A stretch of 64,000 nt of DNA from Crocodylus rhombifer (Eukaryota > Chordata > Crocodylia > Crocodylidae). Shown one piece after another: positions 43,601 to 55,110 of this stretch (the first letter of the stretch is position 1; each line of letters starts with the position of its first letter). The stretch spans positions 248,001 through 312,000 of the forward strand of contig JAVSML010001156.1 of NCBI GenBank assembly GCA_038503035.1. The letters are read 5' to 3'. A program made the position numbers and the translations under genes. Under the pieces are notes generated by a model, which did not search any database, was not told where the DNA came from, and was given only the letters and a program-made list of their open reading frames with translations.

Positions 43601-43994
43601 ACTTAGCCACAAAGGCATGTTTCTATCTGATTACACTTAACTGTTAATTTAACAGTAGTTAATCGGTGGTGTATAATACAAGCCAACCAGCTCAATGGTC
43701 TGGCTGATGAATGGTACGAAAGTTGCTGTTTTGGAGCCTCTGAAACAGCAACATGTTTGCTAAGGGGCAAAGTCTGCTTTCAGTTATCTTGCACATAGCC
43801 TAAGTTACTTCACATTTACTCCACATTTACACAGATCTAACAGAGCAACCTTTGATCCAAAGGCCCCAGCTCTGCATTGCATCATGGCAGTTATCTGCAA
43901 TCAAAAAGAACCCATTGACTTGACTAAATTGCCTCACAACAAAAATTAAACAAACGTATGGTAATAAAAAAAAATACATTGATTAAAAGATACG
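40691..43994. other. No gene seen; inverted repeat at 42577-42643
   Basis: 3.3 kb, mostly AT-rich. TTGTACCTACAAA (42577-42589) and TTTGTAGGTACAA (42631-42643) form a perfect 13-bp inverted repeat with a 41-nt spacer. 40705-41110 is more GC-rich and repeat-like. No credible gene. Confidence 0.45.
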
Positions 43995-44215
43995 GGTCAA
44001 AATTTTCAAAAATAAAAGCCTAAAGTTAGGCTCCTCTTCTATATTTAGATTTCATGAGGTGGGATTTTCAAGCATTTCTATCTGTGCAAGTCACACTGAC
44101 TTCAATGGTACTTGGACGATTACGTTACCTTGGCACTTTCAAAAATCCCACGTTCAGGCATGTAAATATGGATTGATGAATCCAGATTTAGGCCCCTGTT
44201 TTTAAAGATCTTAGC
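43995..44215. repeat. Interspersed repeat (TTTTCAAAAAT / GACTTCAATGG)
   Basis: TCAAAATTTTCAAAAAT, AGTTAGGCTCCTC, GGGATTTTCAAGCA, GACTTCAATGGTACTTGG and CAAAAATCCCACGTTCAGGC form the word pattern of a known abundant turtle/crocodilian palindromic repeat. Family name not assigned. Confidence 0.45.
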
Positions 44216-44324
44216 TGCTGTGTTCCACAGTCCACATATTTAAAGCCAGACAGCAACTATTTACTTCCTGAGTTTCAAGAAAAGTCAGTTTTCATTGGCA
44301 TATATATTTGGCGACAACGTTTAG

Positions 44325-45317
44325 GCTAGGGACAGACATCCAAAAAGCCTGAGCCTGAATTGATTCAATCTTTGCAGATTAGTCTAACCTGGCTAAGTTA
44401 AATCACCTTGTAACTGCACAGACATCCCAGACATGCAGGCACATGCCTGCATTGGCTCAGACTAGAAGCTGGGGGGTACTACGGCAGCCCTCCCTTCCCT
44501 TGCACAGTACTGAGTTGAGGCAGGGCTTGGCCAGACTCTAGCAGGATGCTCTGATTAGCCCATCAGGGAAGAGTGTTTATCACCCCCTAACTCAGTTTTT
44601 ATCACTCCATTAAGAAACAACAGAGGGACATTACCAGCTTTCTGTTGATTCTACCTGTTAATTCAGCACAGACCATAGCCAGCATGTGGTCTGCTAGCTA
44701 ATACACAGACACTTTTCTGCAAGGCAGAGGGGAGGGGGGAATTCCTGCTTAGCAGGGAGTGGTAAGGGGGAGTGAGGAGCAAACTGCTCTTCTTAAACAG
44801 CTTGTTTAAGTCGCCTGTTAATTAGCTCCAAAAAGCCTGCCTGCCTTGGTCATCTCCCATAGCATGGATTATAGCCAGCGTGTGGTCTTCTAGCTAATGC
44901 TGAGGTGTCTGCACAAGGCAGAGGGGATGGGGGAATAATCCCTGCTTAGCAGGGAGAAGCCAGGCAGATGCTGCTGTGCCTGCAAGTTTCTGCCGAGCTG
45001 CAGCCATGGAGCAGAGGGGAGGAGCCAGCTCTGCTGTGGGGCAGAGAGCTCCACCCACTCCAGAGACCATGCCAGGATGCTGGGGGGGTGGGGTCTCTGG
45101 TTTATCTTAAGCCAGGAAGGGGCCTGGGACGGACCATAAACCATAACCAGTTTGATCCAAATCAGTCAAGTCTGATACTGCATTCAACCAGGTTTATCTC
45201 AAACCGGTTTCAGCCATTTTCAGACCGGTTTATGTGCATTGAACATCTGTTCTGTTACAGGTTTAAACCAGTTTCTGATCACTTAAACCGGTTTATGTGT
45301 AATGTCTGTCTCTAGCC
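44325..45317. mobile_element. DNA transposon with AAACCGGTTT subterminal motifs, copy 1
   Basis: Terminal inverted repeat GGCTAGGGACAGACAT / GGCTAGAGACAGACAT. The right 180 bp carries four CCGGTTT/CCAGTTT motifs (CTCAAACCGGTTTCAG, AGACCGGTTTATG, TTTAAACCAGTTTCTG, TTAAACCGGTTTATG). The left 150 bp (TGAATTGATTCAATCTTTGC, CATGCCTGCATTGGCTCA) and right 180 bp recur at 48856-50293, but the middles differ. No transposase found. Target duplication unclear. Confidence 0.8.
44655..44960 (+). repeat. Internal direct duplication within the 44325 element
   Basis: CCTGTTAATT...CCATAGCCAGC.TGTGGTCT.CTAGCTAAT...GCAAGGCAGAGGGGA.GGGGGA, with ATTCCTGCTTAGCAGGGAG, occurs at about 44655-44760 and again at about 44813-44960. 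Spacing is about 160-200 bp and the two copies differ by several percent plus indels. Confidence 0.65.
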
Positions 45318-45644
45318 TTAAAGGGCCCTTTTATCACCCTCTACTGCAGTGAACACCTATGGTTTGGTCTAGATTGGTACACAAGAATCCATTCAGTTTG
45401 CACAATCAGGTACACTCCTGGAAACAATGAATTCTACCTATCCTACAGTAAGAGCAGATCTTTTTCATCATAGTAAATCAGTTGTATGAAGTGAAATTCA
45501 ACCTTTGGGGTGGGAGTTACATTAAAAGATAAGGTCAATGATGCAACTGAGGGGGGCTGAACAGGATAACAGCCCCAGAGGGGGCATGCAAAAGCAGCTG
45601 CCACTTCAGGGGTGACTGACCACACCACCACAGTTGGAACAGCA

Positions 45645-46156
45645 GTGTCAGGGGCCTTAACTGCTTAACAACCTTAACAACCTGGGCCCACTCTAGGCTT
45701 ACTGCCCGCTTAGCTGGTCACACCTGCCAAGGGAGCTGTGACTGGAAACCCTGCTCCAGCTAGTAATTCCATCTGGCCACTGTCTGTGCCTCATAACTGG
45801 CTGATGAAAGCAGTCTCCTCATCTCAGTACACCTATGGCAGCAAGCTGCAGGCCAGCCAACAGTTGCCCTGAAGGTCTGTTTTGGTAAATCTCTCTGATC
45901 CTATGCGCACTAATATCCTGACCCTGTTTGGCTCTGTTATTAGACTCTACCTGTGGATTTCTACCTGGACCCAGTAACTCAATATCTGATTCTTAACCCC
46001 TGATTCAGCCCGTGTTTTGGATTTTGCCCCTGTCTCTGCCCCTCCTCTGGTGGTCTAACCATTAGGCAAGTTGCCCCATGACATGGTCCTTATAGAAAAG
46101 ATCCAACACTGCCATGTGTGTCAGCGGCTGCCTTGAGCACAGACCTGCTCCGCTAC
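45645..46156 (+). mobile_element. Possible solo-LTR-like or composite repeat
   Basis: Bounded by TGTCAGGGG and CGCTACA (TG...CA), 512 bp, with a CT-rich right half. No clear target duplication. It contains an antisense tRNA A-box-like TGGTCTAACCATTAGGCAAG at about 46051-46070, so SINE ancestry is an alternative. Confidence 0.25.
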
Positions 46157-47649
46157 ACCTCTGGGATAAGTCACTAGGGTTGTACTTAGATGTCCAAGTA
46201 CTAGAATACAATTTTATATTATATCTGTGTTAGGTACTCTGATGTTGTTCATCACATAAACACAGCAAGCAGTAACAGAGAATGATCGAGATCTGCCCAT
46301 CTGCCTCTGACTCCACTCCAGCTATTAGACACCTAAGGGTCTTGTTACATATTAATCTTAAGTGGCTTCTGGAACACTTAACCCCTAAATTGTTCACACA
46401 GCACCTGAAACTAGTTTTAAGTGCACTTTAGGTGGCTTAAAGTTATGCCACTCCAAGGCAAATTTATTTCTGAACTGTGTTATTCAGCTTCTGCTCCACT
46501 ACTGTGTGACCACTCACCACAGATGAGCCACCCAACTTACAGTCCTCCAGCACCCCAGGATGCAGTGTTCCCTACTGCCCAAGGGACAGTTCTGGTACCA
46601 AGCCAGTTCCCTCTCCTGCCCCTGATAGTGTGACCTTCCCTCCCCCAGTAGTTCAACCCTGTGCAAACAACCTGCAGAGTACATGCCAGCTAGCCAGGTC
46701 ACAGGGCATGGATGGGTCAAGCCCAGAAATGGGGATGGAACAAGGTAGGGGGCTAGATAGGATCCCTATGAGCTGTGGCTTCTTTCCTAGAGCAGGAGCA
46801 GTAACTCTCCCCAAAATTGCTTTCCCTCACTACTTCCACACACCAGCCACCCCATGAAGCATGACCAGCACCTCCCACCACCAAACCCCAACTTATTAAA
46901 ACATGAGACCTTTTGAAATTTACTTCCTCTTTATTTCGTTTTAAATATTTTTTTAAACTTTTTATTTTATCTTTCAGTGGTGACTTCCTTCATTTCACCA
47001 CCCTGCCCCACTGTCATTTCCTTTTTATCTCCCATTTCATTATCCTCCATCCCATTAACTCTCTTCCTCCCAGTTTCATGTTCCCATCCTCCCTGCCACC
47101 CATCTCTCCCCCCCCCCCCCCCCACCTAAAGCAGGGATAGAAGCCTGTCCTGGTTCACCAGCCCTGTAGTGGCAACTCACAGCTGTGCAGGTGGGGGACA
47201 TGCTCCAAAAATCAACCTAGCACTAAAGTGAATCAAAATTTGAGCAGCTCAAAGTGAAAAATGTAGCAAGGCCCAAAGTGGCCCTAGATGCCACAGTGAA
47301 ATTTTATTCTCAATTTTATGCTCAAATTCCTGAAAAACTTTTAAAATGAAAGATAGATGGGTCATCCTTCTCCTTGCTGCCTTTTTTGTGACTGAATATT
47401 AAGGGTAAGATGTTGTTTTGTTACTGAAGTAGATGCATTCACAGATTTTCAGGACTTGAGCAGGGAGGAATAGAATCTCACATAGGTGCCTAAGTCCACT
47501 TAAATGCCCAATAGGTAGAATATGATCCAATTCAGAGCGGTTTCTGTATTTGGTAGTTCCCAGGACTTTGAAAAGTATGTTCATGTGCATTATTAGATAG
47601 CCAATGGATTGTACATGATCATATTAGAAATTCTTCTTAATAGCTCACT
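46157..47649. other. No gene seen; C16 run at 47108-47123
   Basis: T/C-rich stretch at 46910-47125 ends in a C16 homopolymer. No recognised repeats or credible ORFs otherwise. Confidence 0.5.
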
Positions 47650-47926
47650 GAATTACCTTTTGGCCCCATGGGCTAGATGAGTGGCAAGAAGCCAATCAGC
47701 AAGCAGTATTGGACCCCATATTCCAAGAGCAGACCCACATGTTCAGAGCAGGCCCACCATGCCCGCCCCCCACCCCCGTTCCGTGCCTGGCATCAGCCAC
47801 CATATGCACCCTGCTGTGTCCAGCCAGGCAGGCGGTGCATGATGGTGCTCTATCTCCGCCCACCCGCGCATAACCCCTAGGGCCTTCTCAAATACCCCTA
47901 CACATACCCCCAGTTGACAACCCCTG
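47650..47926 (-). mobile_element. hAT remnant (right end AGTTGACAACCCCTG)
   Basis: Right terminus, inverted CAGGGGTTGTCAACTGGGGG, is typical of a hAT end. GGCCCCATGGGCTAGATGAG at the left has subterminal character, but the left terminus is not found. Noncoding. Confidence 0.5.
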
Positions 47927-48630
47927 ATATAGGCGTATGAAAAATTAATTCCTGTGGAGTGTATCCAAGATTAAAAGCTTCTAAAGAGGATCAATGAGTA
48001 ATTTTATAGATTTTCCTATTCTGAATGCTCACTAGTTACAGATTACCACTGGAAACCCACAATACCGTTTTGTACACTAATGTCCTTATTCTGTATCTGT
48101 TTTAAAACCAGTCGATGTTGTGCTGTTACCTTCACTGGGAACGTAGCCATTGCTAATGTTCAGAGAGGGAAATGTAAAGGAGAAAAGGCTTTTTTTTTAA
48201 TTTATGAACATATGATAAAGTTTGCTAAATGCTGCCAAAATAATGAGAGAGACTCTTTCTACAAGTGATTTAGTCCTGGGAACCATTTCCTTGTATAATT
48301 GTCAGGAATGTGCCCTATGCTGGCTATTCCATGAATAATGTTCTTTCATCTTCTCATTGGAAGATTTCAAAGCCAGGAAACACGAAGTCCTTTCAAGCCA
48401 TTAGTTCAGTCACAAGAAGAATGGCTTAAAATAGGTATGAAAATCTCTGGACTCATAAGACTGGTACAGCAGGACCTTCATTTTTTTAATTATGAAGCAT
48501 ACCAGTGAGTTTCACCCAGAAACATTAAACCAACAGAACTGTGTTAAATCCACCCCTGTATTGGTGCACTAGGGTGGGGAAAATCATCAGTGCTTCAAGA
48601 GCAGTGAGCTGAAATTATCTAGTTTGGTCT
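47927..48630. other. No gene seen
   Basis: AT-rich spacer without features. Confidence 0.5.
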
Positions 48631-48855
48631 GAGGGGGTCCAACCGTTTCAAACCATCCACTGCCACCACTGCCATTGCTTCTCCTCACTGCCCATTCCCA
48701 ACTACCACCACATCTCTCCATTATTTGGCTGCAGCTGGGATCTGTCACTCAACCACCACTGAAATACTAAAGAAGCCTCAGCTTTGTGGGCTAGATAGAA
48801 TGGCGTTATGGGTCAGATCTGGCCTGTGACGGGTAGGTTGCTGATGTCTGCCCTA
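48631..48855. mobile_element. hAT-like remnant abutting a second transposon
   Basis: GGGGGTCCAACCGTTTCAAACC at the left and GGTCAGATCTGGCCTGTGAC, then GGGTAGGTTGCTGATGTCTG at the right, have the word pattern of an old hAT. It ends exactly where the 48856 element begins, so the latter may have inserted at or near its end. Confidence 0.35.
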
Positions 48856-50293
48856 GGACTAAGTACAGACATTCAAAAAGACAGGGCCTGAATTGATTCA
48901 ATCTTTGCAGGTTAGTGTAACCTGCGTAGACTGAACGTATTTGCAAGTAAATAGACAGTCACTTTTCATTCCAGAAATGCAGACGTATGCCTGCATTGGC
49001 TCATGCTAGAAGCCAGGGTGGGGCTAGAGAGAGGGCTGCAGAGAAGTTGTGCTGAGGGGTGAGATGTGGCCAGGCCCCAGCAGGCTGAGTATGACTGGGG
49101 AGGGGTTTAAATCCTCACCCTGACCTGCAAGGACCCCAGCCACAGTGTGCCTGGAGAGGGGAGGGGGAAGCAGCCCCTACCAAGCATTTCCCACCCCCAC
49201 CCTCCCAGTCAAGTGGCAAGGGGCTTGGCCACCCCAGCAGCAATGTGAAGCAAATGGAGACAGAGTGGGGTTTAATTCTCTACTCTACCCCTGCCCAGGT
49301 GGCACAGACCCAAGCTGGGGTCTGCCTGGCCAGGGTGCAGCAGCCTGTGTCAGGGTCCCCCCTACCCTTGCTGCTGCAGTGGCAGGGGCAAAGGCATGGC
49401 CCCCTTAAGTGAAGGGAGCAGCGAGGGAGTTTATTCTCTGCTCTATCCCTTCTTAAACCTCCTCCCTTCCACATTCACTTGAGGCTAATGCCAATGCTGG
49501 CCACACCCACAGCTGTTCCAGTGGTGATGCGGTGGAGAATGCCTGACAGGGGCTGCTCTGCCTTGGCCAGGCATTCCCCAGGTGCGGTCCTGAGGGTAGA
49601 GAGGAGGGGCTATGCTGGGCTGGTGCCTGGCCATGACCCTGCCCCCACTCCTGCTGCTGCAGCAGCAAGGAGGTATGGACCCTGACATGGGCTGGTCCAC
49701 CCAGGCAGACCCTGACTCAGGTCCACATGGTGGGGCAGCAGGTGGAGGGCAGGAATTAAACTCCCCCTCTATCTCCGTTCACTTCATGCCACTGCTGTGG
49801 CTGGCCATACCCCCTGCCACTCGAGCAGCATGAAATGCCTGACAGGGGCTGCTGTGCCTCTACCTGGCAGACCCTAGCTGGGGTCCATGCTGGTGGGACA
49901 GGGGAGGAAGGGGGGGAATAAACCTCTTCCATGCCCCCTTTGCCTTAGGGGGGCCAGCATCTGGCCACACCACTACCCCTACACTGCCTAAAGAGCAGAG
50001 GGCCAGAGCCAGCCCTGCTCCACTGAAGCAGACAGCAGAGCCCAGCCAAGGGATGCAGAGTATGCCAAGGGACTATGGTTTAACTTAAACCACAAAGGGG
50101 TCTTGGACAGAAGTTCCATAAACCAATTTGACCTCAGTCAATTAGGTCTGATACTATGTTCAACCAGATTCATCTCAAACCAGTTTCAGCCACTTTGAAA
50201 CTGGTTTAGGTGCACTGAATTTCTGTTCTGTAACAGATTTGGACCAGTTTCTGATCATTTAAACCAGTTTGTGTGTAACTTCTGTCCCTGGCC
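48856..50293. mobile_element. DNA transposon with AAACCGGTTT-type motifs, copy 2
   Basis: The left 150 bp (TACAGACATTCAAAAAG, GCCTGAATTGATTCAATCTT, ATGCCTGCATTGGCTCA) and right 180 bp (ACCAATTTGACCTCAGTCAA, TCAAACCAGTTTCAGCC, TTTAAACCAGTTTGTG, CTTCTGTCCCTGGCC) align with 44325-45317. The centre (49150-49980) is a GC-rich imperfect tandem array with AATTCTCTACTCTACCCC-like blocks near 49275, 49430, 49755 and 49915, and GCCTGACAGGGGCTGCT twice. It differs from the centre of copy 1. Open frames there are chance. Confidence 0.78.
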
Positions 50294-50648
50294 CAAGGGA
50301 TACATACTGTAGATTAACAGTTCATTAAGTCTTGGGTATCAACTTGTTCAGTCTTGAGTACCAGCAAAGAGTTAAAGGAGTCACTTCATTAGGTAATTTG
50401 GTAGGTCATCTCTTGGTTAGAGGACAAACATGGAAAAACCAAAACAAAGCAAACTTCTCCTTATTGTCTTGAAGAAGCTGATTTCTGAACCACATTAAAC
50501 AGGGTATTCTCAAAATCTAAACAAAAATATTAAGATAATTATTCAGATCAGATCCTGCACCAATGCAGGTGTTTCCAAATGATGAACAGGGGCAAGGAGC
50601 ACAAGGAAACTAGCATCTTCATTACAGTAATAACATGACAGCCTTGTA
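50294..50648. other. No gene seen
   Basis: AT-rich spacer. Confidence 0.5.
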
Positions 50649-50681
50649 ACTCTTGCCTTATTGCAAGAGTAAGGCAAGAGT
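50649..50681. repeat. 12-bp perfect hairpin with alternative fold
   Basis: ACTCTTGCCTTA (50649-50660) and TAAGGCAAGAGT (50670-50681) pair around TTGCAAGAG. CTCTTGC can instead pair with the GCAAGAG in the loop, so two mutually exclusive hairpins exist. Confidence 0.7.
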
Positions 50682-53600
50682 AGGAAACCTGTAGTAGTTG
50701 GTGAGCATCTTATTGGCATTTGCTTCAGCCTTTGTATCCTTTTACCAGCCACCCCCTTCCCTTTAAAATCTACAATATATGCAGAGACTTCTCACTTGGT
50801 GGGAGGTGTTCAATTGTAGTCAGCACTTATATTAGTGTGTACCCTTGTAGTACACTGGATGGGCAGCTGGAGGATTGGAGCCTTTTTTAAATGGGGTGAA
50901 CAGAAAGGATTTTTTTGAATGAATAAAGAAATGTGAATGAAGCTGTTGGAGCTCTTGCATCCAAGTCTTCAGTGTGCACCTGAAGACTTCAGGCTTGCAG
51001 TTCCATTTTACAGGTGGAATGAATGGATTTTTACTTCTCAGGACTAGTACGCAATCAATGAGGGGTTTGTGTTTCTCCTGCAGTTTGTTATCATATGAAG
51101 TTAAAATACTGTGGGAAGCTGCATTCCTTACACTGCTGTGGGTGTCTGTAAAAATCACCAAACCTTGCAAAAGGAGCAGTGTGTTCCCAGCTCAGAACAT
51201 AGCAGGTTAGTGAAAAAGGCATATATTGCAGAGACAAGGTTTTACTAAGAATAAAATTAATATGTAGGAAAGGCAGTCTTGCAAGTCATGGACTGAGCAC
51301 CACGAATTCTGTGGACTGTTCCCCACTGTGCTACTCCATCATCTTGAGCAAGTTACTAAAATAAAATATGTTTCTGAAGATTTACAGAGCAAAGACACCT
51401 CCATTTCTGGGTGCTGAGCTTGAAATATGCTCGTCCTGATTCTTGGATGTGTTGTCAGCCCACGGCACTCACAGGGAGCCATGAGTGCTCTGAGCTTTAC
51501 AAAATCAGATACTTATTGTTCCAGATCAGTCCCTTTCTCTTCAGTTATTTGTGATCATTTGCCATCCATGAGTTATCTTAAGCTGCTAGTAGTTAGTTGT
51601 GCTGTGCATTTTTTAAAGTGCTATTAAAAAGTTGTGTCCCTGGTCATTTCTTGTACAAGGAGGAATGTCCTACACACAGAAGGGTTCATTCCTGTTTATT
51701 TCTACATGTTTGTTTCCGTTTAATTCTGTACATAGAGAAAAGCAATCCAGGCAAACTGTAGGCACAAAGTGTGCTCTGGAATTTGTTGCTGGCCTGGTAT
51801 AAATAGCCAGTCCTGTGTACTGACCTAATGTAAACAGTCAGTAACCTACATAAACAGTCTGCAGTTAGACCCAGGTTAAATGAAATCCAAAAAGTATGCT
51901 TAAGCAGCAAGAAATCAAACATTATTGTATATATGTTCATGTTGCAAACTATTGTGTTTTTTTTTCACAAAAGGAGTGATTTAGGTTCCTCCCCATACCT
52001 CCTCACCAAGTTTTGACCATGAAGCAATACCCATTTCCCAAAAGAGTGAATTGGTGCAGGACAGCCTATGCAACAGTGTTACAGCTACTTAGACTTGACT
52101 CAGGTTTCAGTATACCTTCCATTGACATCACTGGCAAAACTTTTATTGACCTCAGTGGAGGGAGCAGGCCTATAGTCCAGTGCTATCATAGTTTGGTGGT
52201 AGACAGCGAGGAACCTCTGGATATTTGGAGATTCATCCCTAATAAAAACTATGCAAAAGGTTAATTATATAAATTCCAAAAATTTTCATTGGAGAAAGTA
52301 AAATAAAAACCTTTCAAGGATACGTTGTCTTGTATTATTATTTAGTTCACTGGGTCTCTAAAGAAAGATTATATTGTTTCCGTCAGAATTATCCCTGGTA
52401 CATAGAGACAGTATATCAAAAAATGATACATTGATATCACTTCAAAATGCAAACATTTTATGGGCACCACTTTTGATTTGAAAATATTATAGAAAGAAAT
52501 GCTTCTTGTATTTCCTGATGATTCCAGCAGAAATGCAAATTATTCTTCATTTGAAACTTCAATGCATGGATCAAGATTAATTACATGTGTAATTATACAT
52601 CTGACTAGAGCCATTTATCATCACCTCAAATAAAGACCATGCTAAACTACACTGAGTTTTCCCTATACAGCAAGGTGGAAGAAAATAAAAGACAATGATT
52701 TTATTTCAATGAATTGGGTGGCACAGAGAATCACGTCTAGGTTATTGGTTTCAGTCACAAAACTATGCAATCTAATGGTTGCATGCTATCTTATATAAAA
52801 TGAGTTTTGTCATCTCAGTCCAGTACCTAGTGAACAAACATCTGTATTACATACCCCATAATCACAGTTAGAAGCTGGGAGTCTTGTAGACTGAGCTACC
52901 TGCCCCAGGCAGGGATGTGAAACACTAGTATAGCAATGCAGAAAAGCATCCACTTCAACTGCCAATGCTGCATCTGGCCTGTAGATCAGGTAAATGGAAG
53001 GCTTCAGTCCCTTACTACTATAATCAGCAGTCAATCCACTTTTTAAAAAAGGTCCTAGAATTACACATTCTAAAGATGAACCGTCTGCCCCAAGTTTTCC
53101 TCTTTGCAGCACTGCTCACTGTACCACAGCTGCACAGGGTGTAAGTCAGGGCAAGAATCAACCTCATGTGAACTCTGCTGGGGTACACTGCATCAAGCTC
53201 CTGTATTACTGAAGCATGTAATGAATTCCCATGTCAGTGCTAATGTAGAAGTAGTGGTGATGTGCTAACTGGTTTAACTGCTCGTAAAATGGTGGTTAAC
53301 CACCTGTCCAGTTATTACTGGGCAGAGGAAATTAGCTGCAGTAATAAGATTACACCGTATTAAGTTACATCTTTACTTAGCAGCAGACACTATTCTGAGC
53401 AAATGCAAATAGAAAATAAAGTTAAAAATGCTAAAGGGTTAAAATCAAGAGGGCAAAGCTTTTCCCATTTGTCTCTTGAAGGAATCTAGACTATTAAATT
53501 ACATACCTCAGAAATATCTTGAATGGGCAAATAACCTTTTTTTTAGTTGTTTTTAAAACTAGGACTACCACAGGTTTAATAATTTCTAGAACAGCAACAA

Positions 53601-54642
53601 ATAATTAACAAATAGAATTAACCCTGGAGGTAAATTTAGCCTTCTATATATTGTTTGTCCAGAAACATAGCAGACGTAGCTATGGATAGCAGTGCCACTC
53701 GCATATGGAGCTAGAGTTGGGGCCGTATTGTCAGCCTTAAAAATATAATTGCTTCAAATGGTTATACTTTGAGGAAGAAATGATCTGAGAAACCAGTCTC
53801 CAAGAACTGAAACCAGTGGTTATCATTACTTAGTTACATTAAAAATATATAAAATACAAATGCAATATTAAAATGAGTGTATTTGTTTAGTATTTAAATA
53901 AAACACTTATTTTAATTGTTGCCCTAGAAAACATGAATCCTACCAGCAAGATAACATAACAGCATGAGGCTTGAAAATATTCATCTGAATTTGAACTATT
54001 AACATTGATTTGAGTCTGAGGTACACACACCTATCTACATTTTCCAATGTATACAACGTAAGGAAATTTTATACGATTCCTATTAGCCCTATGAAGTCCT
54101 TTACTGCACAGCTTACTCTATACTTACATATAAATTGAGATAATTGGTTATTAAGCGAATAAGTAAAAAACATCTATTCTATCTGTATATTATAGGAGTG
54201 ATTTTCTTGCCAATAGTTTCAGTTTTAAGTGCCGTTTTCTAAATGGGTGGAGCTTAGTGGAGCCTGGGCCTTTTAGATGGCAGGTTTCCATTTTTTCCCC
54301 ACTATGTTGACTTCTAAATTCTTTAGCAGCAGAAGCATGAATATGACACACAAATACCTTCAAAATCACAGGCTATACTTGGTGACAAATAGAAAAATTA
54401 TTTTTTGATGACCTGTGTACTCTGAACATCTACCAGAGAAATCACATTGAAAAGTTTACCACAAAAAATTGTTTTGCAATGAGTTGTTTGGTAAAGATTC
54501 GTATTTTGGCAAATAGGCCCTTGACGGTTTATGGGGCAGGGACCAGGAGGAGGGGAAGGGAGGGGCAGTGGAATCCATATTATCCCTTATCAAAAGTCCT
54601 GTTCTCTCTGTCTAAGGATAGATATGACGCCTTTTGGAGCAG
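50682..54642. other. No gene seen; weak SINE-like segment at 52820-53110
   Basis: 4 kb of AT-rich DNA. 52820-53110 has a decayed SINE-like texture. A 14-bp palindrome GGTGGTTAACCACC lies at 53291-53304. Open frames such as 50832-51170 (-) and 52013-52264 (+) have no recognisable domain. Confidence 0.45.
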
Positions 54643-55110
54643 CAGTTTTTAACTGGGGAGGGGGGCTGCAGGCCCCTGGGTGCCATGAGCAGGTTTCAAG
54701 GGGACTGTAGAACTGGCACGACCAAGGTCAGCTGGGGGCAGCCCATGCCTGGGCTGAGCCTGCCACTTCTGCCATGGTTCATGGAAAAAAGTGAAATGTC
54801 TTCTTTAAAGGAGAAAAATGCAAGAAACCACAAGTTTCCTTTTGCAAGGGGCTGTTTGGGGCTGGGAGTAACCAATATGTCAGGGGCAACACATGCATGT
54901 ATGCTCATGCACACATGCACATGGCAGCCAGGCAGCAGTGGACAGCAGGTCCCACAGCTCCCTGCAGCTGAGTCAGAGGGGAGGCATAGGTGATGCATCG
55001 GGGGGTGGAAAATAGGGGTGAAGGTGAGGAACAGGTGGCATTGGCAGAGCCAGGGGGCTGCAGGTCAGGAGTGAGGGGAGCCTCAGGTCCAAAAAGGTTG
55101 AAAAACCATT
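54643..55110. mobile_element. hAT-type element (CAGTTTTTAACTGGG)
   Basis: Left end CAGTTTTTAACTGGGGAGG. The right end, read inverted, is AATGGTTTTTCAACCTTTTT, the CAGTGGTTTTCAACC theme of hAT/Charlie-like elements. GC-rich interior, no transposase. The target duplication is only weakly suggested (TTTTGGAG / CTTTAGAG). Confidence 0.6.
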
